Source of the DNA: JBHJGO01 sp050331715 | Lineage (GTDB): Bacteria > Cyanobacteriota > Cyanobacteriia > Cyanobacteriales > Microcoleaceae | DNA length: 64,000 nt | Assembly: GCA_050331715.1 (NCBI GenBank) | Contig: JBHJGO010000149.1 | Span: forward strand, 37,450 to 101,449 | Direction: 5' to 3' | Shown here: piece after piece, positions 27,089 through 36,366 of the stretch | Position numbering within the stretch: the first letter of the stretch is position 1 | How the letters are laid out: the number at the start of each line of letters is the position of its first letter | Notes under the pieces: generated by a model | The model's database searches: none | What the model saw: only the letters and a program-made list of their open reading frames with translations | Told to the model about the DNA's origin: nothing | Translations under genes and position numbers: made by a program

Positions 27089-28387
27089 TCATTCCTGAAG
27101 CGGTAGAGTAATGACAAATTCTGCGCCGTAGCCAGGGGTAGAGTTGCAGGTCAGGGTTCCATTGTGCTTTTCTACAACATTTTGGTAGCTAATGGAGAGG
27201 CCCAAACCTGTACCTTTGCCGACGGGTTTGGTGGTGAATAAAGGCTCAAAAATTTTCTCCAGAATGTCTAGAGGAATCCCTTTTGCATTGTCCTGTAACC
27301 AAATCTTGACTTCATCTTGGGATTCAACGAACTCAGTACAAATCAGAATTTGGTAAGGATAATTGGGTTGCCCCTTTGCGCTTTTAGCTTCGCTGGTTTC
27401 ATCAATGGCATCAATTGAATTGGCTAAGAGATTCATAAAAACCTGATTAATCAAGCCAGGAAAACAGGGAACCAGTGGTAGATTACCGTACTGTTTGATC
27501 ACCTCAATCTGGTCTCGGACTTCATTGCTTTTGAGTCGATGTCCCAGGATCATCAATGTGCTATCGATGCTTTCGTGCAAATCGATTAGAACCTTTTCAA
27601 GGTTATCTGACCGGGAAAAGATCCGCAGAGATGTACTGATCTCCTTCATCCGTTTTGTTCCTTCTTGCATGGAGTGGATCATTTTGGGCAGATCCCGCTC
27701 CATATAATCTAGATCAATATCCTCTAACTCTGCTTCGATCTCCTGCGACGACTCTGGCAAGGTGTTCTGATAGAGACGAATAATATTAAACAACGACTCG
27801 ACTTGATCGGAAACAAATCTCAAATTCCCCGATATAAAGTTTAGGGGATTATTGATTTCATGGCCAATCCCTGCCACAAGCTGGCCTAGAGCTGACATTT
27901 TCTCACTTTGAATTAACTGAAGTTGAGATTTTTTTAGTTCGTCAAGTGCTCTGGCTAACTTTTCTGTTCGCTCTTGAACCTGTTGCTCTAGATTTTTATT
28001 TAGGTTTCGTAATTGAAGATGAATATTGACGCGAGCAATGATTTCCTCAGCTAAAAAAGGCTTTGTGATGAAGTCGACTGCCCCCAGATTTAACCCCTTA
28101 ATTCGCTCTTCCGGCTCTGTTAAGGAAGTCATGAAGATGACAGGAATGTCTTGGGTTTTTTGCTCTAATTTCAACCGACGACAAGTTTCAAAACCATCCA
28201 TTTTTGGCATCACGACATCCATCAGGATCAAGTCCGGAGCGCAATTCTGCAATTGCTGAATCGCATCCTCACCATTTTCCGCAAGAATTATACTGAAGCC
28301 CTGCTCTCCTAAAACGATAGAGAGGGCTTCACCATTCATTGGAGAGTCATCCACAATCAGGACTGAGCCGTCAGAAGAAGTTGCCAT
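27089..28387 (-). CDS. Response-regulator receiver/histidine kinase hybrid
   Basis: The 432-residue cytoplasmic protein has an N-terminal receiver domain with phospho-acceptor Asp57 (LILMDVVMPKMDGFE) and the conserved Lys (FITKPF), a coiled-coil linker (about 125-165), a HisKA domain with His176 (GIGHEINNPLNF) and an HATPase with GTGLGLSI and N-box NLLANSIDA. No sensor or membrane segment, so input probably arrives by phosphotransfer to the receiver. The kinase core is very like that of the large sensor kinase at 45063-48272, which suggests a common lineage. The cognate partner is unknown. Confidence 0.92.
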   Translation of the reverse strand: MATSSDGSVLIVDDSPMNGEALSIVLGEQGFSIILAENGEDAIQQLQNCAPDLILMDVVMPKMDGFETCRRLKLEQKTQDIPVIFMTSLTEPEERIKGLNLGAVDFITKPFLAEEIIARVNIHLQLRNLNKNLEQQVQERTEKLARALDELKKSQLQLIQSEKMSALGQLVAGIGHEINNPLNFISGNLRFVSDQVESLFNIIRLYQNTLPESSQEIEAELEDIDLDYMERDLPKMIHSMQEGTKRMKEISTSLRIFSRSDNLEKVLIDLHESIDSTLMILGHRLKSNEVRDQIEVIKQYGNLPLVPCFPGLINQVFMNLLANSIDAIDETSEAKSAKGQPNYPYQILICTEFVESQDEVKIWLQDNAKGIPLDILEKIFEPLFTTKPVGKGTGLGLSISYQNVVEKHNGTLTCNSTPGYGAEFVITLPLQE

Positions 28388-28738
28388 AAAAAAAGAGTTG
28401 CTCTAGATGGGATACAAGGGCATCCGAATATCGCCAAATGTGTATACAATTTGAACCTTCATGGTACTCGATCTCTAATCCAAAAAAAATGTTGAAAATA
28501 CTGTAATTAGTTAGGGATCGGCATCAGATGGAATGGCGCGTGGGCATCACAGCCGGCCATGAGGTCGAGAGTTTTCTGTCACGGGTGGGACTCCAACAGT
28601 TGCAACGAAGCATAACTAAAGTAAGCAGGGTGCAGCAAATGGATCTATGATAGTTTCGATAAAAACTTGATGGATAGGTCTCTACTCGACCTGTTCAGGG
28701 TAGTCGAAAGCTTGGATAACATTAGCCAGATTTAATTA
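28388..28738. other. Intergenic region, 351 bp
   Basis: The gap separates the divergent histidine-kinase gene and accD and should carry both promoters. It includes a 40-codon open frame (28528-28650) of ordinary composition but no recognisable product. A segment near 28681-28711 (TACTCGACCTGTTCAGGGTA and following bases) forms an imperfect inverted repeat. Nothing else was identified. Confidence 0.4.
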
Positions 28739-29695
28739 ATGTCTCTGTTTGATTGGTTTGCAAATCGGCGCAAGTCTGCCTCAATTAGTCCAGATCGACA
28801 GGAACGAGAAATTGCCGATGGGCTTTGGGTGAAGTGTGAGCAATGCGGCGCACTCACCTACGCGAAAGACCTCCGGGCAAATCTATTGGTCTGTCCAGAA
28901 TGCGATCACCACATGCGGATTGGTAGTGATGAACGGATTTGCCAATTGGTCGATCCTAATACTTGGGAACCCCTTGATGTCGAAGTTCATGCAGTTGATC
29001 CCTTGAAGTTCCGAGATCGAAAGCCCTACAGCGATCGCCTCAAAGACTATCGGGAGAAAACGGGCCATCTTGATGCGGTGCAGACGGGGGTTGGATTATT
29101 GGATCAGCAACCCATTGCCCTGGGTGTGTTGGATTTTCAGTTCATGGGGGGCAGTATGGGTTCTGTCGTCGGAGAAAAAATCACCCGTTTAATCGAATAT
29201 GCCACTGGCCAGCGGTATCCTGTTATTGTTATCTGTGCTTCTGGTGGGGCACGAATGCAAGAAGGGATGCTGAGCCTGATGCAGATGGCAAAAATTTCCG
29301 GCGCACTAGAATATCACCGCGAGGCTCGATTGCTTTACATTCCGGTTTTGACTCATCCTACTACGGGGGGCGTGACTGCTAGTTTTGCCATGTTGGGAGA
29401 TTTGATTTTGGCTGAACCTCAAGCCACAATTGGTTTCGCTGGACGGCGGGTAATTGAGCAGACCTTGCGAGAGAAGTTACCGGAGGGCTTTCAAACTTCT
29501 GAGTATTTACAAAGCCACGGCTTTATTGACATGATCGTTTCTCGCACGCAGTTGAAAAAAACCCTGAGCCAACTGCTGAAGTTGCACCAGCCCCACGATA
29601 ACTTTGCACCTTTGCCCCCGGTTTCATCTGTCGCTCCAGAAGTTAATGGGGTTGGTCGGGAGCATCAGGGAACTCATCTAGGTCTTCAATCTTGA
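28739..29695 (+). CDS. accD: Acetyl-CoA carboxylase carboxyltransferase subunit beta
   Basis: The 318-residue protein starts with a four-cysteine zinc ribbon (CEQCG...CPECD) and continues with the carboxyltransferase core (FMGGSMGSVVGEKITRL, CASGGARMQEGMLSLMQMAK, TTGGVTASFA), the classical AccD layout. With AccA it transfers the carboxyl group from biotin-BCCP to acetyl-CoA to make malonyl-CoA for fatty acids. The 25-residue C-terminal tail is poorly conserved. A 65-residue gene follows after 59 bp. Confidence 0.96.
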   Translation: MSLFDWFANRRKSASISPDRQEREIADGLWVKCEQCGALTYAKDLRANLLVCPECDHHMRIGSDERICQLVDPNTWEPLDVEVHAVDPLKFRDRKPYSDRLKDYREKTGHLDAVQTGVGLLDQQPIALGVLDFQFMGGSMGSVVGEKITRLIEYATGQRYPVIVICASGGARMQEGMLSLMQMAKISGALEYHREARLLYIPVLTHPTTGGVTASFAMLGDLILAEPQATIGFAGRRVIEQTLREKLPEGFQTSEYLQSHGFIDMIVSRTQLKKTLSQLLKLHQPHDNFAPLPPVSSVAPEVNGVGREHQGTHLGLQS

Positions 29696-29754
29696 GCGGA
29701 AACCCCGTAGATTCTATAATGTAGGTTGATAAAAACCGACAGGAAGAAGCTCAG

Positions 29755-29952
29755 ATGGGTTTTGCAGATTTGTCCATCACAGAAATTGCTGAGGACTACG
29801 ATGTGCCCGTTGAAACTGTACTCGGCCTCTGTGATCGCTTAGGAATTGCCTACAAACATCCCCAGACCCGCTTGGCGTTGGAAGATGCGAAGGCAATCAT
29901 GTCGAAAATCATCGCAGAGCGTCAACAATCAGCCTCAACTCAAACCAACTGA
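29755..29952 (+). CDS. Small conserved helix-turn-helix-like protein
   Basis: The 65-residue protein (MGFADLSITEIAEDYDVPVE..., then VLGLCDRLGIAYKHPQTRLALEDAK in two parts) is predicted all-helical, with an ITEIAEDYDVPVETVLGLC segment like a short winged or MerR-type HTH. AGGAAGAAG precedes the start. It sits 40 bp upstream of psbV in the same direction and 59 bp after accD. I believe similar proteins occur in this position in other cyanobacteria, but no function is assigned. Confidence 0.72.
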   Translation: MGFADLSITEIAEDYDVPVETVLGLCDRLGIAYKHPQTRLALEDAKAIMSKIIAERQQSASTQTN

Positions 29953-29992
29953 ATCTGAGGATTCCATTTTCACCCAAACTTTAAGGAGAACC

Positions 29993-30484
29993 ATGCTGAA
30001 ACGATGGGTTTGGCTCGTTGTAGCAACTGTATTTTTAACTGTCCATCTGTTCGTTGGGACAGCGAACGCTGTGGAGCTGACGGAAGATTTGCGGACATTT
30101 CCACTGAATGAATCTGGGGACGAAATCGTCTTCAGTACCAAGGAACTCAAGAAAGGGAAAAAGCTGTTTAACTACGCTTGCGCCCAATGTCATGCCCTGG
30201 GAATGACAAAGACAAATCCTGATGTGAACCTTGGCCCAGAAGCATTGGCAGGGGCCTATCCTGCACGGGACAACATCAGTGCCTTGATTGATTACATGAA
30301 GGATCCGAAAACCTACGATGGAATGTTTGAGATTGCTGAAGTTCATCCTGCGATTAAAAGTTCTGACATTTACCCCAAGATGCGGAACCTGACAGAAGAC
30401 GAACTGTACGACATTGCGGGCTATATTCTGCTGGAGCCTAAGATCCGTGGCGATCAGTGGGGTGGTGGAAAGTACCTCCGTTAA
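29993..30484 (+). CDS. psbV: Photosystem II cytochrome c-550
   Basis: The 163-residue precursor has a 26-residue signal peptide ending AVGTANA-like (FVGTANA) for export to the thylakoid lumen. The mature protein begins VELTEDLRTF. The heme is bound covalently by CAQCH, with axial His67 (mature His41) and the second axial His118 (mature His92), as in known c-550. It stabilises the oxygen-evolving complex on the lumenal side of PSII. The ATG at 29993 is preferred to an earlier in-frame start because TAAGGAG lies just upstream and the signal peptide begins there. The paralogue psbV2 follows. Confidence 0.96.
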   Translation: MLKRWVWLVVATVFLTVHLFVGTANAVELTEDLRTFPLNESGDEIVFSTKELKKGKKLFNYACAQCHALGMTKTNPDVNLGPEALAGAYPARDNISALIDYMKDPKTYDGMFEIAEVHPAIKSSDIYPKMRNLTEDELYDIAGYILLEPKIRGDQWGGGKYLR

Positions 30485-30766
30485 GTCTGAATTTTTCTGT
30501 TAAATCCGATTTCTAGCAAGCTTTAACGCTGTAGGCCTGAGCACCTGGTTTTTTTGGGGCAGTTTGTTCTTTGGAATCCAGGTTCTCAGGTCTAGTTGTT
30601 CGTTTGTGGCGTTATGTCACTGAATGTTTTAGATTAAGAAAGGACTCAGGTAGATTCTCGGAACCAGAGTCTTATGTGCCTGGGAATCTAGGCAACTTAC
30701 CGGATGTCACAGAAGCAATTCCTACCGAGAAATCACCTTATTTATCAATGACGAAGGCTGAAGCCT

Positions 30767-31300
30767 GTGAATCAAACTTCGATGCGACGTACAGCAATCT
30801 ACCACTTTCTACTTGCTACGCTTTTAGTCTGTTTGGGAGGACTAAGTTGGGGGTCTCCAGCCCAGGCCCAAACCGTTGATTCCTATGTTCGACGATACCT
30901 GGCCAGCGAACCCGTAGAAATTCAAGCTGATCCCCAGGGTAATTCCAAGATTTTTACACCAGAAGAACTGACTAAAGGGAAGGAATTATTTGAAGCGAGT
31001 TGTCTCAATTGTCATACAGGTGGTTTGACCCTGCCCTATCCCCAAGTCTCTCTCTCCCTGGAAGCTTTGCAAGGAGCAACCCCCTCACGGGACAACATTG
31101 AAACTTTGGTAACGTACTTTCGACATCCGCTGAGTTATGACGGTAGTGATACAAACTACTGGTGTCGAGAGATTCCTGAAACCTGGCTGGATCAAGCTCA
31201 AGTGGAGCAGTTAGCTGCCTATCTAGTTCGTTCTGCGGAAAAGGCTCCCAACTGGGGTAGAACCATTGAGCAAAACCCCTACGATTTGATTAATCTCTAA
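30767..31300 (+). CDS. psbV2: Cytochrome c-550-like protein PsbV2
   Basis: The 177-residue precursor has a signal peptide (hydrophobic core about residues 12-30, cleavage near PAQAQ), heme-binding CLNCH (His83) and a c-550-like fold. Instead of a second axial His, position 133 is Cys (NYWCREIPE). The 50-residue spacing between His83 and Cys133 equals that of His51 and Cys101 in the PsbV2 structure from Thermosynechococcus elongatus, where the heme has His/Cys ligands. It is a low-abundance cytochrome of unclear role. The start is GTG at 30767, or ATG at 30782. It lies 282 bp after psbV, with no clear gene between. Confidence 0.93.
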   Translation: MNQTSMRRTAIYHFLLATLLVCLGGLSWGSPAQAQTVDSYVRRYLASEPVEIQADPQGNSKIFTPEELTKGKELFEASCLNCHTGGLTLPYPQVSLSLEALQGATPSRDNIETLVTYFRHPLSYDGSDTNYWCREIPETWLDQAQVEQLAAYLVRSAEKAPNWGRTIEQNPYDLINL

Positions 31301-31428
31301 GGAATTTATCGGTGAGTTGGGGGGTAGAGCTAACCCTGGAATAATGGTTCTGAACTGATCAGACTAACCTGATCGCACGACCTCGGTTATTCAATCGACC
31401 TATCCTACAAGAGGATCTAACCAAGCTC

Positions 31429-31764
31429 TTACCAGGAATAGCGGTAATGAGAACGGTGAGGGTTTCGAGGGAAAGAATGGTAGTGGGCTTTCGAGGACGT
31501 CCCACGGGAGCGTCGGGTAGAGCGACGATAGGGGGAGTAGACTCGATGAGAACGACGATTTGAATGGGAGCCTGATCGATAGTATCGGCTACGGGAGTGA
31601 GGGCGACGGTATACTCGACGATACCGACGGGATGGAACGAGCACATTCACCTTTTCTTTGCCTGAACCAAACTCAACATCGAGAATGACACGAGCTTGAG
31701 CTTGGGCCGGAGTTGAAATGCCCATCACCAGAAAGCTAACCAGCGCTAAGAGTTTGAGCTTCAT
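31429..31764 (-). CDS. Secreted Arg/Ser/Tyr-rich basic protein
   Basis: The 111-residue protein has a clear signal peptide (MKLKLLALVSFLVMGIST, cleavage near AQAQA). The mature part starts with a short beta-rich segment (RVILDVEFGSGKEKVNVLV) and then about 60 residues dominated by Arg, Ser, Tyr and His in RRS/RSRY patterns. It is strongly basic and probably unfolded outside the membrane. No family is recognised. The composition is not a frame artefact: the signal peptide and the upstream ribosome-binding region support expression. Confidence 0.7.
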   Translation of the reverse strand: MKLKLLALVSFLVMGISTPAQAQARVILDVEFGSGKEKVNVLVPSRRYRRVYRRPHSRSRYYRSGSHSNRRSHRVYSPYRRSTRRSRGTSSKAHYHSFPRNPHRSHYRYSW

Positions 31765-32002
31765 ATGAGTCTTCCTATGATTGAGGTTTTACTCTTCAAT
31801 ATAAACAAGTAGTATAGCGAGAGTACCTGAGATTCTTCTGAGTTGTCAGATACTAATTCAGTTCGAAAGGGTAGATGTGCCACAGCAAAATTGACTCCAG
31901 CCCTCCCTGTAAACCTCATGGGGATTCGCTATACACTGAAAAAGGAGTAAACCCCGAATCATAGCTTGAAGTTGACCTTACCCCGATTCCGCTAGACTCA
32001 AA

Positions 32003-33610
32003 GTGTTCTACCTGATTCACAATCCTGATACTTCCCATGCGGTGACCTATGAACTGCAGCTTGGGACGAATATGATTGGGCGTAGTCGAGCCAACAATAT
32101 TTGTTTGACTGACGTTAGCCTGTCTCGTCAACACGCCATGATTGAGGTCAGTGATCGAGGGGCCACCATTGCTGATTTGCAGAGTAGCAACCACACCTAT
32201 GTGAACGAGGCACGAGTTGAACAATCGTTTCTCCAAAATGGGGACTTGATTCGGTGTGGGGGAGTTGTTTTTAAATTTGTGGATTCTACCACTGCTGGCC
32301 AGCCGATTGTTTCACAACCCGGAAGCTCAACATCAATTGTGCGGCAGTTTTCACCGAATCCCAACCTGACCAGCTTGCAGATGCAGGATTTATTACAAAG
32401 CAATTCCCAGAATAACTCCGTCATTAAGCTGAAACAAAAGGATGCTGGTCAGCGGGCATTAGATAAGCTCAAAATTTTGCTGGAGGTTGCTCAAGAACTG
32501 TCTTCGCCGCAGGAAACCCAACAGTTGATTGAGAAGATGCTGAATCTTCTGTTTAAAATCGTCAGTGTGGATCGGGTGGCTATTTTGCTAGTTGACCCAA
32601 AGACAGGGGAGTTTGTCCAAACTGCCATGAAGTTCCGTAATGAGATTTCAGCGGATGAGCAATTCTACAGCACCCGGATTATTAATCTGGTTAGAGAACA
32701 GGGAAACGCGATTTTGACGGCTGATGCCCTGGTCGATGAACGGTTTCAGGATTCAGAATCTATTCTGGCCCAAGCGATTCATGCATCTGTTTGTGTGCCT
32801 TTAAAACCGAGGGATGAGGTGGTTGGGGTATTGTATGTGGACAATATCTCCATGTCTGATGTTTATTCAGATGAAGATGTGGAATTTCTAACGGCTTTGG
32901 CTAGTCAGGCGGCGATCGCCATTGACAATGCTGAACTTTACAAAAAAAGCCGAGAAGAGGCAGTGGCCCGCAGTACTTTGGAGCGATTCTTTGCGCCAGC
33001 AGTGAGTCGGAAGCTGCGAGAGGAAGGTAAACTTGGAATCTTTGAAGCGGACGTCACAGCTCTATTTTCTGATATTACTGGCTTTACCCAAATGTCAGCT
33101 CGCATGGAACCCCGTCAGGTGATTTCCATGTTGAATGAATATTTCAAAGTAATGGTGGAAGAGATTGTTTTCCCCCATGAGGGGACTTTAGAGAAATATA
33201 TTGGAGATGCCCTGGTTGCAGTCTGGGGTGCGCCCTATCCCCAGGAAAATGATGCGGATCGAGCAGTAGTTGCAGCGATTGAAATGCAGCGAGCAGTACA
33301 TCGAATGAATCAGGAATGGCTAGAACGCTACAATGAACCGATTTATATTCACATTGGCCTAAATACGGGCCGTGTCGCCACAGGGAATATTGGTTCAGAA
33401 AAAATGGTGCAATATGCCCACATTGGCGACACGATGAATGTGGCCAGCCGAATTTGTGGAGTGGCTGCTGCAAATGAGATTGTGGTGTCTGAAGCAACCC
33501 TGGAACACATGCATCAGCAGGGTTTGCCCGTTGAAAAACTTCCCCTCGTCACCGTCAAGGGCAAGGAAGAACCATTACAGCTTTATAAAGTTTTGTGGGA
33601 AGAAATCTAG
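32003..33610 (+). CDS. FHA-GAF-adenylate/guanylate cyclase
   Basis: The 535-residue protein has an FHA domain (residues about 1-90; IGRSRANNICL and SLSRQHAMIEV), a linker, a GAF domain (about 155-310) and a class III nucleotide cyclase domain (about 345-535; LFSDITGFTQMSARM with the metal-binding Asp). It should make cAMP or cGMP in response to a GAF ligand and to phospho-threonine binding by FHA. No membrane segment. The start is GTG at 32003. It overlaps the convergent ferredoxin-like gene by 4 bp. Confidence 0.92.
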   Translation: MFYLIHNPDTSHAVTYELQLGTNMIGRSRANNICLTDVSLSRQHAMIEVSDRGATIADLQSSNHTYVNEARVEQSFLQNGDLIRCGGVVFKFVDSTTAGQPIVSQPGSSTSIVRQFSPNPNLTSLQMQDLLQSNSQNNSVIKLKQKDAGQRALDKLKILLEVAQELSSPQETQQLIEKMLNLLFKIVSVDRVAILLVDPKTGEFVQTAMKFRNEISADEQFYSTRIINLVREQGNAILTADALVDERFQDSESILAQAIHASVCVPLKPRDEVVGVLYVDNISMSDVYSDEDVEFLTALASQAAIAIDNAELYKKSREEAVARSTLERFFAPAVSRKLREEGKLGIFEADVTALFSDITGFTQMSARMEPRQVISMLNEYFKVMVEEIVFPHEGTLEKYIGDALVAVWGAPYPQENDADRAVVAAIEMQRAVHRMNQEWLERYNEPIYIHIGLNTGRVATGNIGSEKMVQYAHIGDTMNVASRICGVAAANEIVVSEATLEHMHQQGLPVEKLPLVTVKGKEEPLQLYKVLWEEI

Positions 33611-33954
33611 TAAGAAAATCGTTGATGAATTCTAGGGTTTAGCTTTTCTTGAACTTTCTGGCCGCCCTCCAGATGCTGCTGCACAATGGTTGGCACATCC
33701 TCCGGCTTGACCCAGGCATACCAGGTATTGTCCGGCAAAATACGAACGGTAGGGCCAATATTGCACTGACCCATGCATCCGCTCTCTTCAATCTGCCATT
33801 CGGGAACATTTGCGGCCTGGAAAGCGGCCAGGGTTGCCTCTGAGCAGTGTCTCAAACAGGATTGATGCTGACAAACCATAACTTTGCGAACAGCCTGGTC
33901 AGGGTGGCCACCCACTGTACGATTATTCTGTTCTTCGGGACAATTTTCTAGCAT
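33607..33954 (-). CDS. Thioredoxin-like [2Fe-2S] ferredoxin domain protein
   Basis: The 115-residue protein has a four-cysteine pattern (VCQHQSCLRHCS..., then SGCMGQCNIGPTVRI) of thioredoxin-like [2Fe-2S] ferredoxins. Such proteins carry electrons or act in cluster delivery. The C-terminal part contains YAWVKPEDVPTIVQQHL, typical of the cyanobacterial members. It is convergent with the cyclase gene, and its partner enzyme is unknown. Confidence 0.85.
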   Translation of the reverse strand: MLENCPEEQNNRTVGGHPDQAVRKVMVCQHQSCLRHCSEATLAAFQAANVPEWQIEESGCMGQCNIGPTVRILPDNTWYAWVKPEDVPTIVQQHLEGGQKVQEKLNPRIHQRFSY

Positions 33955-34012
33955 CGTTGACCAATTTGGGCAGAGAGACCTTATTCCCTATTGTGGCATT
34001 CTGAACAAACCA

Positions 34013-35107
34013 TTACTGAACTGGCTTCATCTCCAATAGACCATTCTCTGTAAACCTAACCTCAAACTTGGCTGCGGCTTCTGTAGCTGCAGCGCCAGTT
34101 TTTCTGAGTTCTGGGAAGGGGGTGTTGGATAAATTGCTCTCAGCCGTTGGAGACGCAGGATCAACGCTGGTGATGGCTCCGTCAGGCGTAACGCTGATCA
34201 CATAGACTGAATCGGCAGTCATCGGAGTGTTCTTCTTTGTCCATTCCTGGTCAATCGTATCGTACACCTTTTGTTGAAGCTGTGCAGTGTCTGCACCTGG
34301 AGCCGTTGTTTCAGTAGAAGTAGCATCAGTAGTGGAATTAACCGCTACGTCCTCTGTCTCCTGAGAACTGGCAATTTCTGCTGCACTCTCCGTTGCTTCA
34401 GTATCATTGGCAATCGTCGATTCATCACGAGTCGGGTTGACAACTGATCCTGCCAGAGCCGTTGCATCTGTGGCTGTATCCTCAGCAGCATTCTGAACCG
34501 CAGCGGTTCCCTCAGAAACCTCATCAGCAGCGGTATCAGCAACATTACTTGCGGTACTCTGAACGGCACTAGCTCCCTCAGCCGCTTGATCCGCAGCCCT
34601 ATCCGCTGTATTTTGAACCGCCGTCGTCTCTTCGGCAGATGAGTCAGCAACTTCATCTACATCGTAGCTCTCTACATCGGCTATGCTATCCGCTGTAGCC
34701 GACTCACTAGCTTCTGTTGCACTGGTTTCAGTTTCAGCATCCTCGATTTCAACATTCTCAACATCAATATCGACATCTGTTGAATTCGGGGTGAGAGTAG
34801 CTTCTGGAGTTGGGTCAGTCGTTTCCAGGGTCTCGGACGTTTCAATCGTCTCTGAATTAATCGTCTCTGAATCAACAACTTCTATTGGCTCAGCATCGTC
34901 GGCAATCGTAGGAGCAGCAACGGGATTGAGGGCCAAAGATGCCCAGAGACTCCCTAAAACGGTTACTGCCAGGGCAATCAAGGAACCTGTTTTGAGAGCA
35001 GGGGAAGTTTCAGCAGTTGCTAGAGAATCGACAGGATGCTGGTGAACGGTATGTCTGTGAACAGAATGCTCTTGTACAGTTGATGTGTTTTTGGGATCAA
35101 GTGGCAT
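34013..35107 (-). CDS. Acidic low-complexity membrane-anchored protein
   Basis: The 364-residue protein has a basic/His-rich start, one membrane helix (LIALAVTVLGSLWASLAL, residues about 43-61), a long Thr/Glu/Ala/Asp-rich region (about 70-280) built of degenerate repeats (ETIETSETLETT, AAEGASAVQ, AVQNTA) and a short ordered C-terminal domain (KVYDTIDQEWTKKN ... RFTENGLLEMKPVQ). The C-terminal domain resembles a TonB-C or periplasmic 'energy-transducer-like' fold, but this is weak. Function unknown. It is divergent from the SOD gene. Confidence 0.7.
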   Translation of the reverse strand: MPLDPKNTSTVQEHSVHRHTVHQHPVDSLATAETSPALKTGSLIALAVTVLGSLWASLALNPVAAPTIADDAEPIEVVDSETINSETIETSETLETTDPTPEATLTPNSTDVDIDVENVEIEDAETETSATEASESATADSIADVESYDVDEVADSSAEETTAVQNTADRAADQAAEGASAVQSTASNVADTAADEVSEGTAAVQNAAEDTATDATALAGSVVNPTRDESTIANDTEATESAAEIASSQETEDVAVNSTTDATSTETTAPGADTAQLQQKVYDTIDQEWTKKNTPMTADSVYVISVTPDGAITSVDPASPTAESNLSNTPFPELRKTGAAATEAAAKFEVRFTENGLLEMKPVQ

Positions 35108-35323
35108 GTCTATACCTCCTTAACTTAAAAATTATTAGAATTGGGTGCTATTGTGACACACTTCGGGATTTTAGTTGGGGCAAGGGTGAGGAGAATTTCT
35201 AAAGTAGATTGTGATACTGATAGAACACACTGTCGAACGTTAGAATTGAATCTTGTCGCTCAAGAACTGAACCCTGTGTACCAGGGACGAGCTTCTGAGC
35301 AGAAAATATTTGAGAAAGTCCCG

Positions 35324-36244
35324 ATGAATTCGATGAAAAAGTTTGTGATTACGCTGCTCTTAGGTCTGCTAAGTGCAGCTTTGATTGTTGCTTTCCCCCA
35401 AAGGTCAGTTTTGCATGCCGCCAATGCTCCAACTGCAATGGCAGAGATTACCAGTGCGCCGGATGCCACGGTCTCTGGAACCGTTACCAACGGCCAAAAT
35501 TTCGCGATCGTCAAAGAAGGGCCTGTGAGCTTACTTGCAATAACCCCCACTAATCAAGTCGTACAGGACACTAAATTCCCATCTTCCAAGACTAACCTTG
35601 TTGCTCAGGCCGAGACTGGAGAGTTTGTGTTGCCCCCTTTGCCCTATGCCTACGATGCTCTCGATCCCTACATTGATAGTCAGACGATGACTTTTCACCA
35701 TGATAAGCACCATGCTGGCTATGTCAGAAACTTGAATGGAGCGATTTCAAAACACCCAGAATTGCAGGGTAAATCCTTGGAGGCTTTATTGCGTGATCTC
35801 AATAGCGTTCCAGAAGACATCCGCTCTACCGTACGCAATAGTGGCGGAGGCCATGCCAACCACACAATGTTTTGGGAAATTATGACTCCTGATAGTCCAG
35901 GTCAACCCACTGGTCAGATTGCTGAGGCAATCAATGATGCTTTTGGGGACTTTGAAACCCTCCAGCAGGAATTCAATACTGCTGGGAAAAAACGTTTTGG
36001 TAGTGGCTGGGCTTGGCTAGTTTTGACTCAGGATGGAACTTTAGAAGTTACGAGCACAGCTAACCAGGATAGTCCCTTTCTGGATGGCAACTATCCGATC
36101 ATGGGTAACGACGTTTGGGAACATGCTTACTATTTGAACTATCAGAATCGCCGAGGGGACTACCTCGATGCTTGGTGGAGTGTTGTAAATTGGGAAGAAG
36201 TCAATAAGCGATTTGAGCAAGCTAAGGGTTCCCTAACAAGTTAG
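35324..36244 (+). CDS. sodA: Mn/Fe superoxide dismutase with N-terminal export segment
   Basis: The catalytic domain (about residues 100-306) has the SOD ligands: His in TFHHDKHHAGY, His in GGHANHTMFWE, and Asp and His in DVWEHAYYLNY. Wording is closest to Mn-SOD. The start is the ATG at 35324 (an upstream frame is not protein-like). Residues 1-30 form a membrane anchor or signal (VITLLLGLLSAALIVAF), followed by a 60-residue poorly conserved linker. It is therefore probably a thylakoid- or periplasm-facing superoxide dismutase, as known for cyanobacterial SodA. Confidence 0.92.
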   Translation: MNSMKKFVITLLLGLLSAALIVAFPQRSVLHAANAPTAMAEITSAPDATVSGTVTNGQNFAIVKEGPVSLLAITPTNQVVQDTKFPSSKTNLVAQAETGEFVLPPLPYAYDALDPYIDSQTMTFHHDKHHAGYVRNLNGAISKHPELQGKSLEALLRDLNSVPEDIRSTVRNSGGGHANHTMFWEIMTPDSPGQPTGQIAEAINDAFGDFETLQQEFNTAGKKRFGSGWAWLVLTQDGTLEVTSTANQDSPFLDGNYPIMGNDVWEHAYYLNYQNRRGDYLDAWWSVVNWEEVNKRFEQAKGSLTS

Positions 36245-36366
36245 AGGGATCTAAATTTTAAGTAGATGGATTTTTATGTCACATGTAGGTAGTGTCCGGG
36301 TTAAAAATCTGAGAGCTACACACAGCATGAACCTAGAGATGTAAAGCCCACCACACCGCCCAAAAA

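Noticed and set aside
28681..28711. Imperfect inverted repeat upstream of accD as operator or REP element
   Set aside because: The pairing is partial, no second copy was found in the window and no known operator matches.
30571..30879. Open frame of about 100 codons between psbV and psbV2
   Set aside because: No ribosome-binding site or recognisable composition, and its 3' half overlaps the psbV2 signal-peptide region in another frame.
34345..34878. Long open frames on both strands opposite the 34013-35107 gene
   Set aside because: They are shadows of a Thr/Glu/Ala-rich coding sequence; only the minus-strand frame with a membrane helix and ordered C-terminus is protein-like.
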